A stretch of DNA of 64,000 nt from positions 434,001 to 498,000 of the forward strand of contig JAFDVQ010000006.1 of the NCBI GenBank assembly GCA_018268915.1, read 5' to 3'. This DNA comes from Acidobacteriota bacterium (GTDB lineage: Bacteria > Acidobacteriota > Terriglobia > Terriglobales > Acidobacteriaceae). The translations under genes and the position numbers were made by a program. This document shows, piece after piece, positions 54,046-62,799 of this stretch; the stretch's first letter is position 1, and each line of letters opens with the position of its first letter. Below the pieces are notes generated by a model, which had not been told where the DNA came from, searched no databases, and saw only the letters and a list, made by a program, of their open reading frames with translations.

Positions 54046-56757
54046 TTAGTTTCCACGCAGGGCTCTCATCGGTTCGATTCTCGAGGCTCGGCGCGCGGGG
54101 ACATACCCACTGAGCAAAGATATCGCGAGCAAGAGTATAGCCATTACCAGATAGGCAAAAGGATCCCAGGGCGAGGTCGCGTAAAGCAACGAACGAATCA
54201 AACGCGCTGCGCCGAGGGAAGCGATAAATCCGACGGCAAGGCCCCCAATCGCTAGGCGAAGCGTTTGACCGAGGATCGCCCTCTGGACCAGGCCCCTGGT
54301 CGCCCCGAGCGCCATGCGCACGCCAATTTCCTGGGTCTTCTGTGTCACTGAATAGGAAATCACACCGTAAATTCCCAACGCAGCGAGCGATATTCCCAAT
54401 CCTGCAAAGATCGTCACAAGCAACACAAAGAATCGGCGCGGGGACACGGAGTGGTCCACAAACGTTTGCAGCGGTCGAAGTTCGGTGGCGGGTTGGGCTG
54501 GATTCAGGCTGCGAAGCGCTGACAGGACTCCACCTCCCAGCGTATCCGTATCGATCCGGGAGCGAACCACCAGCGTAGCTCCTTCCACATCAGAATTTTG
54601 CGTCATGGGAATGTAGATTTGTGGACTTGCGTTCTGTTCCAACCCTCGTTCGCGCACATCGGCGATGACTCCGATCACTCGATCGGGTGTCTTCCCAGTC
54701 GCATATGCCAGCTTCCCAAGTGCATCTTCGCCAGGCCACTCGCGCTTTGCGGCAGCTTCATTGATCACGATGACAGGTTGAGTATCCGGCGTATCACTCC
54801 ACGAGAAGTCGCGACCTGCCCGAAGCCGCATACCCATTGCCCGCAGATAACCAGGAGTCACGAGATAGACAAGGGCGCCCGTGTCCGCTCCTTTTGCGTG
54901 ATAACGTCCGACAGATTGAAGACCCCATTCGCGGTTGCGGTCAAGGGGAAGCATGTCAGCAATACCCACAGCTTCGACGCCCGGTAAAGCGCCTACGCGA
55001 TCAATCTCAGCCTTCAATGTTGCAGTGCGGTGAAGAAGCTCGTCCTTATTTGCTGCGGGAGGAAGATCAGTCTGTATCGCCGCGGCATGAGAGGGATTAA
55101 ACCCTAGATCCACGTCCAAAATGCGCAGGAAGCTGCGAAGCAAGAGCCCCGCTCCAACCAGGAGCAGGCAAGCCAGGCTAATCTCCGAGATCACAAGAAT
55201 GGATCGAAAACGATCCTGGCCGCGTCCCCCCGCTGTCCCCGCTGTATTTTCTTTGATCGCCCCATGGATGTTAGACCGTGACATTCGATAAGCAGGCGCA
55301 AGCCCGAATAAAATTCCGACCACGATCGCAGTCACTAGGGTCCAGGAAATTGAAGTGAAATCGAGCCGGATAGTGGTCAGCAGGGGAAGCGCGATTGAAG
55401 TCTGATGTGAAAGATAGACAAGAATCGCGAATGCCATTGCAAGACCGACAACCGAGCCGGCAAAAGAAATCACAAGGCTTTCGGTGAGAAGCTGGCGAAT
55501 GATTCGTCCGCGGCTTGCACCGAGTGCGCGCCGCATTGCAAACTCCTTGCTCCTGGCTGCAGCCCTGCCGAGTTGAAGGTTTGATAGATTCACACAAACG
55601 ATTAGCAGAATCAAGCCGACGGCACACCACAGAACAACGAGGGAGCGTTGCAGGCTACCTTCAACGTGTGCCTTCAAAGAAAAAAGATCCGAAGCATAGT
55701 CGTAATACCAGTCTTTGTGTTGAGACTTGAGGCTCGGAAAGAGACGGTCGGCTTCATCTTGTGCCTGAGCAACCGTGATGCCCTGCTTCAAACGCCCAAC
55801 CACGGCCAGCGTATTGCCCCACGTGCTCCAGAAGTCCATCACCGCCGGTACAAATAGGTCAACCTTTTTCCCAGGTGCAAACACTGCCCCGAAATCGAAG
55901 GTGGCCGGCAGTACTCCCACAATCGTGACCGAACCGTTGACTGCGCTTGGACTGGTGTTGATCGTGATGCTCCGCCCGATGATAGAAGGATCTGCTGCGA
56001 ATTCGGTCTTCCAGAAGTAGTAGCTCAGGATTGCAGCAGGCCTTCCACCCTTCACTACCTCTTCTGCGGTAAAGTTTCGTCCCAGAACTGGCGTGACACC
56101 AAGTGTCGGAAAGAAGTTGTCGGATACTTCCACGGCATCGAGCTGTCGCGGTTCGCGCACCCCCGTAAGCTTGTATTGCAGCGAATTGTAGAAAGTCTGA
56201 AATGCAAGGACTGACTGGAAGGACCTATTGTTGCGTTGAAATTCGCGATACACGTCTACCGTATATGTTTCGGCAGAAAGGCCTCCACCGGCCCGGATCT
56301 TGGCGTCGAAGCTCTTACCTCCCGTGAACCATACGAGCCGGTTCGAATCTGGAAAAGGCAGCGGACGAAGCAGCATCGTGTTTACAACAGTGAAGACTGC
56401 GGAGTTCAGTCCTACACCAAGAGCAAGTACAAGGATAGAAACAGTGGTAAACGCCGGATTACTGCGTAGGATGCGGAGTGTATGGCGGATATCTTGCACG
56501 CACTCTGCGGCATATTTCTTGAAACGACGGCGACTCTCCATATGCTCTCCTATCTGCTCACCAGTTCTTTGCACAGCGCGTATGTCTCCAAACTGGCGCT
56601 CAGCTTCCTTTCGCGCATCGTCGAGACTCCATCCTTGGGCCATCAGCTCCTCTACCTTAGAGTCGAGATGAAATCGAAGTTCAGCGCGGATGTCGGCTTT
56701 CGGATCCGCACCAAGGATGCGGTCGTATCGACGCCAGATGGGGATCTTCTTTATCAT
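54046..56757 (-). CDS. Acidobacterial duplicated orphan permease (second copy)
   Basis: 903-residue ADOP protein, same architecture as the one at 26241-28931: N-terminal helical segment (ELRFHLDSKVEELMAQGWSLDDARKEAERQFGD), then two FtsX-like units, ending GYVPARRASRIEPMRALR. Similarity is strong around NTMLLRPLPFP, FDFGAVFAPGKKVD and QEIGVRMALGATRGLVQRAI, so the two genes are paralogues, but the periplasmic domains differ enough to suggest different ligands. No ATPase nearby. Its ATG overlaps the PadR stop by 4 bp. Confidence 0.93.
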   Translation of the reverse strand: MIKKIPIWRRYDRILGADPKADIRAELRFHLDSKVEELMAQGWSLDDARKEAERQFGDIRAVQRTGEQIGEHMESRRRFKKYAAECVQDIRHTLRILRSNPAFTTVSILVLALGVGLNSAVFTVVNTMLLRPLPFPDSNRLVWFTGGKSFDAKIRAGGGLSAETYTVDVYREFQRNNRSFQSVLAFQTFYNSLQYKLTGVREPRQLDAVEVSDNFFPTLGVTPVLGRNFTAEEVVKGGRPAAILSYYFWKTEFAADPSIIGRSITINTSPSAVNGSVTIVGVLPATFDFGAVFAPGKKVDLFVPAVMDFWSTWGNTLAVVGRLKQGITVAQAQDEADRLFPSLKSQHKDWYYDYASDLFSLKAHVEGSLQRSLVVLWCAVGLILLIVCVNLSNLQLGRAAARSKEFAMRRALGASRGRIIRQLLTESLVISFAGSVVGLAMAFAILVYLSHQTSIALPLLTTIRLDFTSISWTLVTAIVVGILFGLAPAYRMSRSNIHGAIKENTAGTAGGRGQDRFRSILVISEISLACLLLVGAGLLLRSFLRILDVDLGFNPSHAAAIQTDLPPAANKDELLHRTATLKAEIDRVGALPGVEAVGIADMLPLDRNREWGLQSVGRYHAKGADTGALVYLVTPGYLRAMGMRLRAGRDFSWSDTPDTQPVIVINEAAAKREWPGEDALGKLAYATGKTPDRVIGVIADVRERGLEQNASPQIYIPMTQNSDVEGATLVVRSRIDTDTLGGGVLSALRSLNPAQPATELRPLQTFVDHSVSPRRFFVLLVTIFAGLGISLAALGIYGVISYSVTQKTQEIGVRMALGATRGLVQRAILGQTLRLAIGGLAVGFIASLGAARLIRSLLYATSPWDPFAYLVMAILLLAISLLSGYVPARRASRIEPMRALRGN

Positions 56758-57107
56758 GCTTCTCTCGCGGGCGGCTCAGTGGCACTCAAGATCTTGGCCA
56801 CTGCTGCCGCATAGGCTTCCCATGTCCTGGTGTCAGCTCGAAGGCGACGTCGCCCTTCATTGGTCATGCTGTAGTACTTTGCCTTTCGATTGTTGTCAGA
56901 AAGTCCCCACTCGGTTGCGACCAGGCCTCTGTTCTCGAGACGCCAGAGCGCCGGATACAGTGTTCCTTCCTCAACGAGCAGTGCATCGTCGCTCTGACGC
57001 CGAATAAGCCTGGTGATGGCATAGCCGTGCAAGGGGCCCCAGAACAGCGATTTGAGAATGAGAACGTCGAGCGTACCGCGTACCAGCTCGAGCCGCGCTT
57101 TTTCCAT
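56754..57107 (-). CDS. PadR-family transcriptional regulator (second copy)
   Basis: 117-residue winged-helix repressor paired with the second orphan permease. Motifs LVRGTLDVLILKSL, HGYAITRLI, EEGTLYPALWRLENRGLV and SDNNRKAKYYSMTNEGRRRL match the acidobacterial PadR subgroup. GGGGAGAG precedes ATG 57107. The upstream region carries a 25-bp imperfect palindrome (57132-57156) rather than the TGTGG-N5-CCACA pair found before the first padR, implying different operator specificity. Confidence 0.93.
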   Translation of the reverse strand: MEKARLELVRGTLDVLILKSLFWGPLHGYAITRLIRRQSDDALLVEEGTLYPALWRLENRGLVATEWGLSDNNRKAKYYSMTNEGRRRLRADTRTWEAYAAAVAKILSATEPPAREA

Positions 57108-57442
57108 TAGGCTCTCTCCCCATGAAATACATAGGGAGGATCTCAGATCTCCCCTAGGAACGCAAGGGCGATGTGACTGATGGTGATTGAAGGTGTCGAT
57201 TTGGCGGATGCTGGCGTATCGTCGCCGGCTCGGGCCTTGAAGACTTTTCTGCGGCCAAATCGAGAATCTCGTGTTTGCTCCGGCTGTTGAAATTCCAAAG
57301 TCTCCCTAAGCCCAGTGCGAGTCACGCTTGGGATTCGCTCATCACAGGCTCTGGGGCACCGATCGCTCGCAGATGAACTCATTTCAAAAGAACGGCACCC
57401 TTGCCTCCGCCGTCTTGCGGGCGCACACTTGGTGGAGATCAT
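57108..57442. other. Intergenic region between padR and thpR
   Basis: 335 bp. Besides the palindrome near its left end (57132-57156) nothing convincing is seen. A 99-codon frame on the - strand (57143-57442) has serine/arginine-rich, low-complexity composition, starts directly at the thpR stop and crosses the palindrome; I treat it as non-coding. Confidence 0.55.
57132..57156. promoter_or_regulatory. Palindrome upstream of the second padR
   Basis: 25-bp imperfect palindrome: 12-bp arms 57132-57143 and 57145-57156 around one central base, with 10 of 12 positions paired (core GATCT-C-AGATC). It is 25 bp before the padR ATG and is a good operator candidate for autoregulation. Confidence 0.6.
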
Positions 57443-57994
57443 CTAGCCAGCGGTTATTAGTGGGAAGCGTTCGCGGATTTCATGTTTCGCTCCGCCGGAC
57501 CCGAGGAATGATTCGAGGAGCAGAAACTCCGACGCAGTGAATCTCGGAAGTTCAAGCGATGTCTGCTCGCGGTCCTGGAGTTTGCGAAGGGCGCGTCCGC
57601 GGTCGTCGCCTTTTGAGCGCGCAAGGGTGACGTGCGGATGGTAGGAACGAGATTCCGATGTGAACCCGCACCCCGAAGTGGCAGCGGCAACTGCTTTCTC
57701 AAGCATGCGCAGTTCGGGTGAAACCGCAACGCCGGTCCAGAAGACTCCGGCGCGATCGAAGACGCCCGTGCCCTGAAACCAGATGGGGACCTGGGGCGCT
57801 TTGATGTCGCGGAGGCGACGCACAACGCATTCGCAGGTCTCGCTTGAAGTTTCGCCGAGGAACTGAAGCGTGATGTGCCAGGTTTCGGACGAAGTCCAGC
57901 GAAGACCGTCGTCAGGAGAGCGCAGGGAGCGTGTGAGCTGCTCGAGGGCACGGATGACTTCGGGAGCGAGTGCGATGGCGGCGAAGAGTCTCAT
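57443..57994 (-). CDS. thpR: RNA 2',3'-cyclic phosphodiesterase
   Basis: 183-residue protein of the 2H phosphoesterase superfamily (formerly 2'-5' RNA ligase). The two catalytic H-x-T-L motifs are at His40 (HITL) and His121 (HVTL), in internal repeats typical of the fold. It begins MRLFAAIAL, as family members do, and has the normal length. Probable role: opening 2',3'-cyclic phosphate ends on RNA. 12 bp after the Lrp/AsnC regulator stop... both on the - strand, so read from a shared or read-through transcript. Confidence 0.93.
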   Translation of the reverse strand: MRLFAAIALAPEVIRALEQLTRSLRSPDDGLRWTSSETWHITLQFLGETSSETCECVVRRLRDIKAPQVPIWFQGTGVFDRAGVFWTGVAVSPELRMLEKAVAAATSGCGFTSESRSYHPHVTLARSKGDDRGRALRKLQDREQTSLELPRFTASEFLLLESFLGSGGAKHEIRERFPLITAG

Positions 57995-58006
57995 ACACGC
58001 CGCAGT

Positions 58007-58507
58007 TCAGAGAAATTTTGCGAATGACTCGATCTGTTTCGCCTGGTAGTCGCGCCGTTCGACGGGCGAGGACAGGACGGTCGAGGTGGAAGTCGCGCCG
58101 AGAGCGGACAGCCTGTCGATGAGGGTTTCGAGATGACGGATCGAAACGACATCGGCTTCGATGATGAAGGACTCGGAGCCGGTGATGCGATGACAGCGGC
58201 TGATCTCGCTCAGTTCCTTCAAGGCTGAGACGGTGCGAGTGATCTGCAGTTCGCCGCCCGGGATAGTGAGGCGAACGATGACCCGGATCGGAACGCCGAG
58301 TCTGGCGCTGTCGAGCGATGCGTGATAGCCGGTGATCACGCCGGCCTCTTCGAGGCGGTGAACGCGCTCGGCAACAGCGGGCGTTGAGAGGCCGATCTGG
58401 CGGCCGAGTTCGGCGAAAGAGATTCGGGCGTTGTGCTGGAGTGCTTCGATGATCTTCCAGGCGATCTGATCGAGGTCGATTCTGTTTGGAACGGTCTTAT
58501 GAGCCAT
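58007..58507 (-). CDS. Lrp/AsnC-family transcriptional regulator
   Basis: 166 residues. N-terminal helix-turn-helix (LDQIAWKIIEALQHNARISFAELGRQIGLSTPAVAERVHRLEEAGVI, i.e. residues about 12-57) and a C-terminal RAM/effector domain with RCHRITGSESFIIEADV. Such proteins sense amino acids and control their metabolism. It is divergent from the phenylalanine/tyrosine degradation operon (176-bp gap), so it is the obvious candidate regulator, perhaps sensing Tyr or Phe. ATG 58507 chosen; TTG 58513 is two codons upstream. A dyad lies in the shared gap (58519-58557). Confidence 0.93.
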   Translation of the reverse strand: MAHKTVPNRIDLDQIAWKIIEALQHNARISFAELGRQIGLSTPAVAERVHRLEEAGVITGYHASLDSARLGVPIRVIVRLTIPGGELQITRTVSALKELSEISRCHRITGSESFIIEADVVSIRHLETLIDRLSALGATSTSTVLSSPVERRDYQAKQIESFAKFL

Positions 58508-58518
58508 CTTCAAGCGAT

Positions 58519-58557
58519 CCTTAAGCCGAGAGCCATATTACGCCTAATGGCTTTAAG
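58519..58557. promoter_or_regulatory. Candidate operator between the Lrp-like gene and hppD
   Basis: AGCCAT (58531-58536) and ATGGCT (58547-58552) form a 6-bp dyad with a 10-bp A/T-rich centre. A wider, one-base-offset repeat surrounds it: CTTAAGCC on the left and GGCTTTAAG on the right. Lrp/AsnC sites are commonly loose, A/T-centred palindromes like this, placed between the regulator and its target. Confidence 0.5.
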
Positions 58558-58670
58558 TTTCGAGGCTGTATTTTCCGACGATGGCCATTTTCAGTGATCT
58601 ACACGCGGGCCTATCTTAACCAACAGCCGGGAAGAAACATCCCCCCTGCAGCTCTCCCCGTTCCCGGCAC

Positions 58671-58677
58671 AGGAGGT
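58671..58677 (+). promoter_or_regulatory. Strong Shine-Dalgarno of hppD
   Basis: AGGAGGT, a perfect complement of the 16S 3' end, sits 6 bp before ATG 58684. It decides the hppD start against an in-frame ATG 30 codons upstream, whose extra residues are proline-rich and absent from homologues. Confidence 0.9.
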
Positions 58678-58683
58678 ACCCGC

Positions 58684-59856
58684 ATGAGCGCAACCGTGCA
58701 CTCGGCCCCAGCGCATCTTGAATCGCAACCCGGCTCGCAGCCAACCACACAGTCAACTTCGGGCGGCCAGGATTTTCTGCCGCTGAAGGGCACTGACCAC
58801 GTGGAGTTTTATGTTGGCAATGCCCGCCAGGCTGCGTACTTCTACCGGGCTGCCTTCGGCATGTCGCTCGTGGCTTACGCGGGGCCGGAGACCGGCCAGC
58901 GGGATCGCGCTTCGTACGTTGTGCAGCAGGGAAAGATCCGGTTTGTGCTAACTACTCCTCTGCGCGGCGGAGATGCGATCGCCAACCATGTGGGCCGGCA
59001 CGGAGATGGCGTGAAGGTTGTGGCGCTGTGGGTGGACAACTCCCGCAAAGCGTGGGAGGAGACGACCAGCCGTGGCGCAACGAGCGTAGCTGAGCCGTAC
59101 GTTATGGCCGATGACAGCGGCCGGGTTGTGCTGTCAAGCATTCGGACATACGGCGATACGATCCACACGTTTGTGGAGCGGACCAACTACTCAGGCGCAT
59201 TTCTGCCGGGTTATCGGGCGATTGCGGAAGACCGGGTGGCGCGGCCGACGGGGCTGCTGCACATCGATCACATGGTAGGGAACGTGGGCTGGCACGAGAT
59301 GGACGAGTGGGTGCAGTTCTACTCGAAGGTGATGGGCTTCTCACTGTATCAGCACTTTGACGACAAGGACATTTCGACCGAGTATTCCGCGCTGATGTCG
59401 AAGGTGATGGCGAACGGGAACGGGTACGTGAAGTTTCCGATCAATGAGCCGGCGGAGGGCAAAAAGAAGTCGCAGGTGGAGGAGTATCTCGAGTTCTACG
59501 GCGGTCCCGGCGTGCAGCACATCGCGCTGGCGACGAACGACATTCTGCAAACGGTGAGCAAGCTGAGCGAACAGGGCGTCGAGTTCCTGCACGTTCCGCA
59601 CAGCTATTACACGGAGCTGCAGAGCCGCGTGGGCAAGATTGACGAGCCAGTAGACGAACTGGAAAAGCTCGGCATTCTGGTGGATCGCGATCCGGAAGGG
59701 TACATGCTGCAGATTTTCACGCGCCCTGTTGAGGACAGGCCGACGTTGTTCTACGAGATCATCCAGCGCAAGGGCAGCCGCAGCTTTGGCAAAGGCAACT
59801 TCAAGGCGCTGTTCGAAGCGATCGAGCGCGAACAGGAAGCGCGCGGCAACCTGTGA
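58684..59856 (+). CDS. hppD: 4-hydroxyphenylpyruvate dioxygenase
   Basis: 390-residue non-haem Fe(II) enzyme turning 4-hydroxyphenylpyruvate into homogentisate. Two VOC-type repeats: the N-terminal one begins at about residue 35 (GTDHVEFYVGNARQAAYFY). The metal triad is His196 (LLHIDHMVGN), His279 (GVQHIALATNDI) and Glu358 (FYEIIQRKG). The C-terminal helix GKGNFKALFEAIEREQE closes the active site. A 30-residue disordered Ser/Gln-rich N-terminus precedes the domain. The tyrosine aminotransferase that would supply its substrate is not in the window. First gene of the operon, followed immediately by phhA. Confidence 0.96.
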   Translation: MSATVHSAPAHLESQPGSQPTTQSTSGGQDFLPLKGTDHVEFYVGNARQAAYFYRAAFGMSLVAYAGPETGQRDRASYVVQQGKIRFVLTTPLRGGDAIANHVGRHGDGVKVVALWVDNSRKAWEETTSRGATSVAEPYVMADDSGRVVLSSIRTYGDTIHTFVERTNYSGAFLPGYRAIAEDRVARPTGLLHIDHMVGNVGWHEMDEWVQFYSKVMGFSLYQHFDDKDISTEYSALMSKVMANGNGYVKFPINEPAEGKKKSQVEEYLEFYGGPGVQHIALATNDILQTVSKLSEQGVEFLHVPHSYYTELQSRVGKIDEPVDELEKLGILVDRDPEGYMLQIFTRPVEDRPTLFYEIIQRKGSRSFGKGNFKALFEAIEREQEARGNL

Positions 59857-59867
59857 TGGAGACCGCC

Positions 59868-60620
59868 ATGACGACCGAGACGCTTGTTGCCGCCGCGCCG
59901 TATTTGATGGAGCAGAATTTCTCCGCCTACACAGACGAACAACATGCGGTCTGGGCGGAGCTTGTGGGCCGCGTGCTTCCGGAGCTTGAGAAGTATGCGG
60001 CTCGCGCATATCTGGATGGGTTTCAGATTATCGGGCTGCAGAAGGACCGCCTTCCCCGCCTGGCTTCAATCAGCGCGCGATTGGAGCCTAGGACCGGATG
60101 GAACTCTACGCCGGTGAGCGGATTTCTGCCTGCGCCTGCGTTTTTCGAGATGCTGGCGGCGCGGCGGTTCCCGACGACGACGTGGCTGCGCAACATGGAA
60201 TCGCTTGAGTACACGCCAGAGCCGGACATCTTTCATGACGTGTTCGGGCATGTTCCCATGCACGCGAATAAGGTCTTCGCCGATTTTCTCCAACACTATG
60301 GACGCGTCTGCGCATCCATCGAGGATCAAGCAGTGCTGGAGAAGCTTGGCAGGCTCTTCTGGTACACAGTTGAGTTCGGATTGATGCGCGAGGGCAGCGA
60401 GATCAAGGTCTATGGCAGCGGCCTGATCAGTTCGCATGGCGAGTGCCAGAATGTTGTGGAAGGCAAGTGCGCTGTTCACGATTTTTCATTGGACGAGGTG
60501 CTTGACACTCCAGTAAAAGTGGACGAGTTTCAGAAGGTGCTGTTCGCGATTGAGAGCTTCGACCAGATGTACGAAGCGATGCACGAAGCAGAGCAACGCG
60601 TACTACAAAACAGCTTGTAA
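59868..60620 (+). CDS. phhA: Phenylalanine 4-monooxygenase (phenylalanine hydroxylase)
   Basis: 250-residue pterin-dependent enzyme converting Phe to Tyr. Iron ligands His123 and His128 in FHDVFGHVPMH and Glu169 in WYTVEFGLM are all present; the GFLPAPAFFEMLAARRFPTT and MEYTPEPD-like segments are conserved. ATG 59868 is preferred (GGAG 6 bp upstream); ATG 59856 overlaps the hppD stop and would add four residues. It is the bacterial monomeric form, with no regulatory ACT domain. A pterin-recycling dehydratase (PhhB) is not seen nearby. Confidence 0.95.
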   Translation: MTTETLVAAAPYLMEQNFSAYTDEQHAVWAELVGRVLPELEKYAARAYLDGFQIIGLQKDRLPRLASISARLEPRTGWNSTPVSGFLPAPAFFEMLAARRFPTTTWLRNMESLEYTPEPDIFHDVFGHVPMHANKVFADFLQHYGRVCASIEDQAVLEKLGRLFWYTVEFGLMREGSEIKVYGSGLISSHGECQNVVEGKCAVHDFSLDEVLDTPVKVDEFQKVLFAIESFDQMYEAMHEAEQRVLQNSL

Positions 60621-60631
60621 GGTGAGAAGGC

Positions 60632-61927
60632 ATGTCTGAAGAGCTCCGATACCAGACCGGGTTTGGAAATGAGTTTGCCACCGAGGCTGTTGCGGGTGGC
60701 CTGCCGCAGGGACAGAACGCTCCGCAGATACATTCGCTTGGCTTGTATACGGAGCAATGCAGTGGGAGTCCGTTTACGGCCCCGCGAGCGGCGAACCGGC
60801 GCACGTGGACCTATCGGATTCGACCTTCGGTGACGCATAGGCCTTACGAAGAGATTCCGGCAAGGCTGATCCGCAGCGGTCCATTTGTCGAGGTACCGAC
60901 TTCGCCCAATCAACTTCGCTGGGATCCTCTGCCGATTCCGGAAGAGAGGACGGACTTTGTCGACGGCATTGTGACGCTTGGGGGAAACGGCGATCCGGCG
61001 ATGCAGACCGGAGTTGCGATCCACATCTATGCGTGCAATGCGTCGATGGAAGATCGCTTCTTCTACACGGCGGATGGCGAAATGCTGATCGTGCCGCAAA
61101 TGGGCCCAGTTCGTTTCCATACGGAGATGGGCATCCTGGCGGTTGCGCCTGGAGAGATCTGCGTGATTCCGCGCGGGATCAAGTTTCGGGTTGTTCTCGA
61201 TGAAAAGCAGGCGCGTGGGTATATCTGCGAGAACTATGGGCTGCCGTTCCGTTTGCCCGAGCTTGGCGCGATTGGAGCGAATGGGCTTGCGAATCCGAGG
61301 GACTTCAAGGCGCCGGTAGCGGCGTTTGAGGATCGCGATGGCGAGTTCCACATCACGTCGAAATTTCTGGGTCGGCTTTGGTCGGCGTTCATCGATCACT
61401 CACCGCTGGATGTGGTGGCGTGGCATGGGAATTACGCGCCATACAAGTACGATCTTGCGCTGTTTAACTGCATTAATACGGTTTCGTTCGACCACCCGGA
61501 CCCTTCGATCTACACGGTGCTGAGTGCGCCGTCGAATGTGCCGGGAACAGCTAACTGTGACTTCGCGATTTTTCCGCCGCGATGGATGGTGGCGGAGCAT
61601 ACATTCAGGCCTCCGTGGTTCCATCGCAATCTGATGAACGAGTTCATGGGGCTGGTGTTCGGCGCATACGATGCGAAGGCGGAGGGCTTTGTGCCAGGCG
61701 GAGCGAGCCTGCACAACTGCATGGCGGGCCATGGGCCAGATGCGGAGACCTTTGAGCGCGCGTCCACTGCGGAGCTGAAGCCTGTGTACCTGGCGAACAC
61801 GCTGGCGTTTATGTTCGAGACGCAGCTGGTTGTCCGTCCTACGGAGTTCGCGATGAAAGCGCGCATTCTGCAGCATGAGTACTTCGAATGTTGGCAAGGA
61901 CTGAAGAAGAACTTCAAGCAGGGATGA
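60632..61927 (+). CDS. hmgA: Homogentisate 1,2-dioxygenase
   Basis: 431-residue Fe(II) ring-cleaving enzyme turning homogentisate into 4-maleylacetoacetate. Start ATG 60632 has GAGAAGG just upstream. The N-terminal [13 protein letters not shown] is the family hallmark. Iron ligands are His331 and Glu337 in [13 protein letters not shown] and His367 in MAGHGPDAE, at the same spacing as in the human enzyme. The length equals the usual ~430-445. It is followed by an overlapping ATGA into the next gene. Confidence 0.96.
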   Translation: MSEELRYQTGFGNEFATEAVAGGLPQGQNAPQIHSLGLYTEQCSGSPFTAPRAANRRTWTYRIRPSVTHRPYEEIPARLIRSGPFVEVPTSPNQLRWDPLPIPEERTDFVDGIVTLGGNGDPAMQTGVAIHIYACNASMEDRFFYTADGEMLIVPQMGPVRFHTEMGILAVAPGEICVIPRGIKFRVVLDEKQARGYICENYGLPFRLPELGAIGANGLANPRDFKAPVAAFEDRDGEFHITSKFLGRLWSAFIDHSPLDVVAWHGNYAPYKYDLALFNCINTVSFDHPDPSIYTVLSAPSNVPGTANCDFAIFPPRWMVAEHTFRPPWFHRNLMNEFMGLVFGAYDAKAEGFVPGGASLHNCMAGHGPDAETFERASTAELKPVYLANTLAFMFETQLVVRPTEFAMKARILQHEYFECWQGLKKNFKQG

Positions 61928-62799
61928 TCGAGAGCCTGACAGTCATGACCGCGGTTCAGACGCTGCTTGAGGGCTTCTTCGACTACGCCGGATTGTATCC
62001 GCCGGCGGGTCTGGATCTTCGCACGGCAGCGAGTCGCTATCTGGACTACGCATGCGGCGAGCGTGCATGGGCGCTGGGCCGATTTATTGTCAACGCGGAT
62101 CGGCTGGCGGAGCTGAGGGCGACCGTGAGTGCGGATGGTCTTCGGCGATTCAAGCTGGGTGCGATCGTTTCGAATGCCGCTGATGCGGAAATGATTCTCA
62201 AAGAGGTGGAAGAGGGCTCGCCCATCGACACGGTTGAGATCAAATGGTCGAAGCCAAGTGTAAGCCGGGGCGTGATTGAAATTCCGGAGTCGCTCACCAC
62301 TTACCTCGAGATTCAAACGGGACGTCAGGACGAAGACACGCTCGATCTCATCGCCGGCCTTGGCGTGCGCGCCAAAATTAGGATGGGCGGTGTAGTCGCA
62401 GAAGCATTCCCGGATGCATCCTCTGTCGCTGACGTGCTGAGCATGCTGGCAAGTCGCCAACTTTGTTTTAAGGCAACCGCAGGGTTGCATCATCCGTTTC
62501 GGTCGAGCCAGAGGCTTACGTATGAACCGGAGAGTACGCGGGCGACGATGCATGGATTCTTGAATCTGTTTTGCGCTGCGGCTGCGGTGTACTTCGGCGA
62601 GGGAAGAGGGATCGCCGAGGACATTTTGCAAGATGAGGATCGCGCTGCATGGCAGATTGATGAGGGATCCCTGCGATGGCGAAACCTGAGCTGGACGACG
62701 GAGCAGATCGCAACCGTGCGGCGTGAATTCTTTATGAGCGTGGGGAGTTGCTCGTTCGAGGAGCCGATACGCGACCTAGAGGCACTTGGGTGGCTATGA
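61924..62799 (+). CDS. Conserved protein of unknown function in the tyrosine operon
   Basis: 291 residues starting at ATG 61924, which overlaps the hmgA stop by 4 bp; its own stop overlaps the fahA start by 4 bp. This tight coupling on both sides implies a role in the pathway. The sequence reads like an alpha/beta barrel: repeated strands such as [24 protein letters not shown] and AKIRMGGV, with a conserved late motif [12 protein letters not shown]. No signal peptide or membrane helix. The maleylacetoacetate isomerase expected between hmgA and fahA is missing here, but this protein does not look like the known glutathione-S-transferase-type isomerase. Function unknown. Confidence 0.88.
   Translation: MIESLTVMTAVQTLLEGFFDYAGLYPPAGLDLRTAASRYLDYACGERAWALGRFIVNADRLAELRATVSADGLRRFKLGAIVSNAADAEMILKEVEEGSPIDTVEIKWSKPSVSRGVIEIPESLTTYLEIQTGRQDEDTLDLIAGLGVRAKIRMGGVVAEAFPDASSVADVLSMLASRQLCFKATAGLHHPFRSSQRLTYEPESTRATMHGFLNLFCAAAAVYFGEGRGIAEDILQDEDRAAWQIDEGSLRWRNLSWTTEQIATVRREFFMSVGSCSFEEPIRDLEALGWL

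Noticed and set aside
57143..57442. 99-codon - strand frame between padR and thpR
   Set aside because: Ser/Arg/Thr-rich, no ribosome-binding site, crosses the padR palindrome; treated as non-coding.
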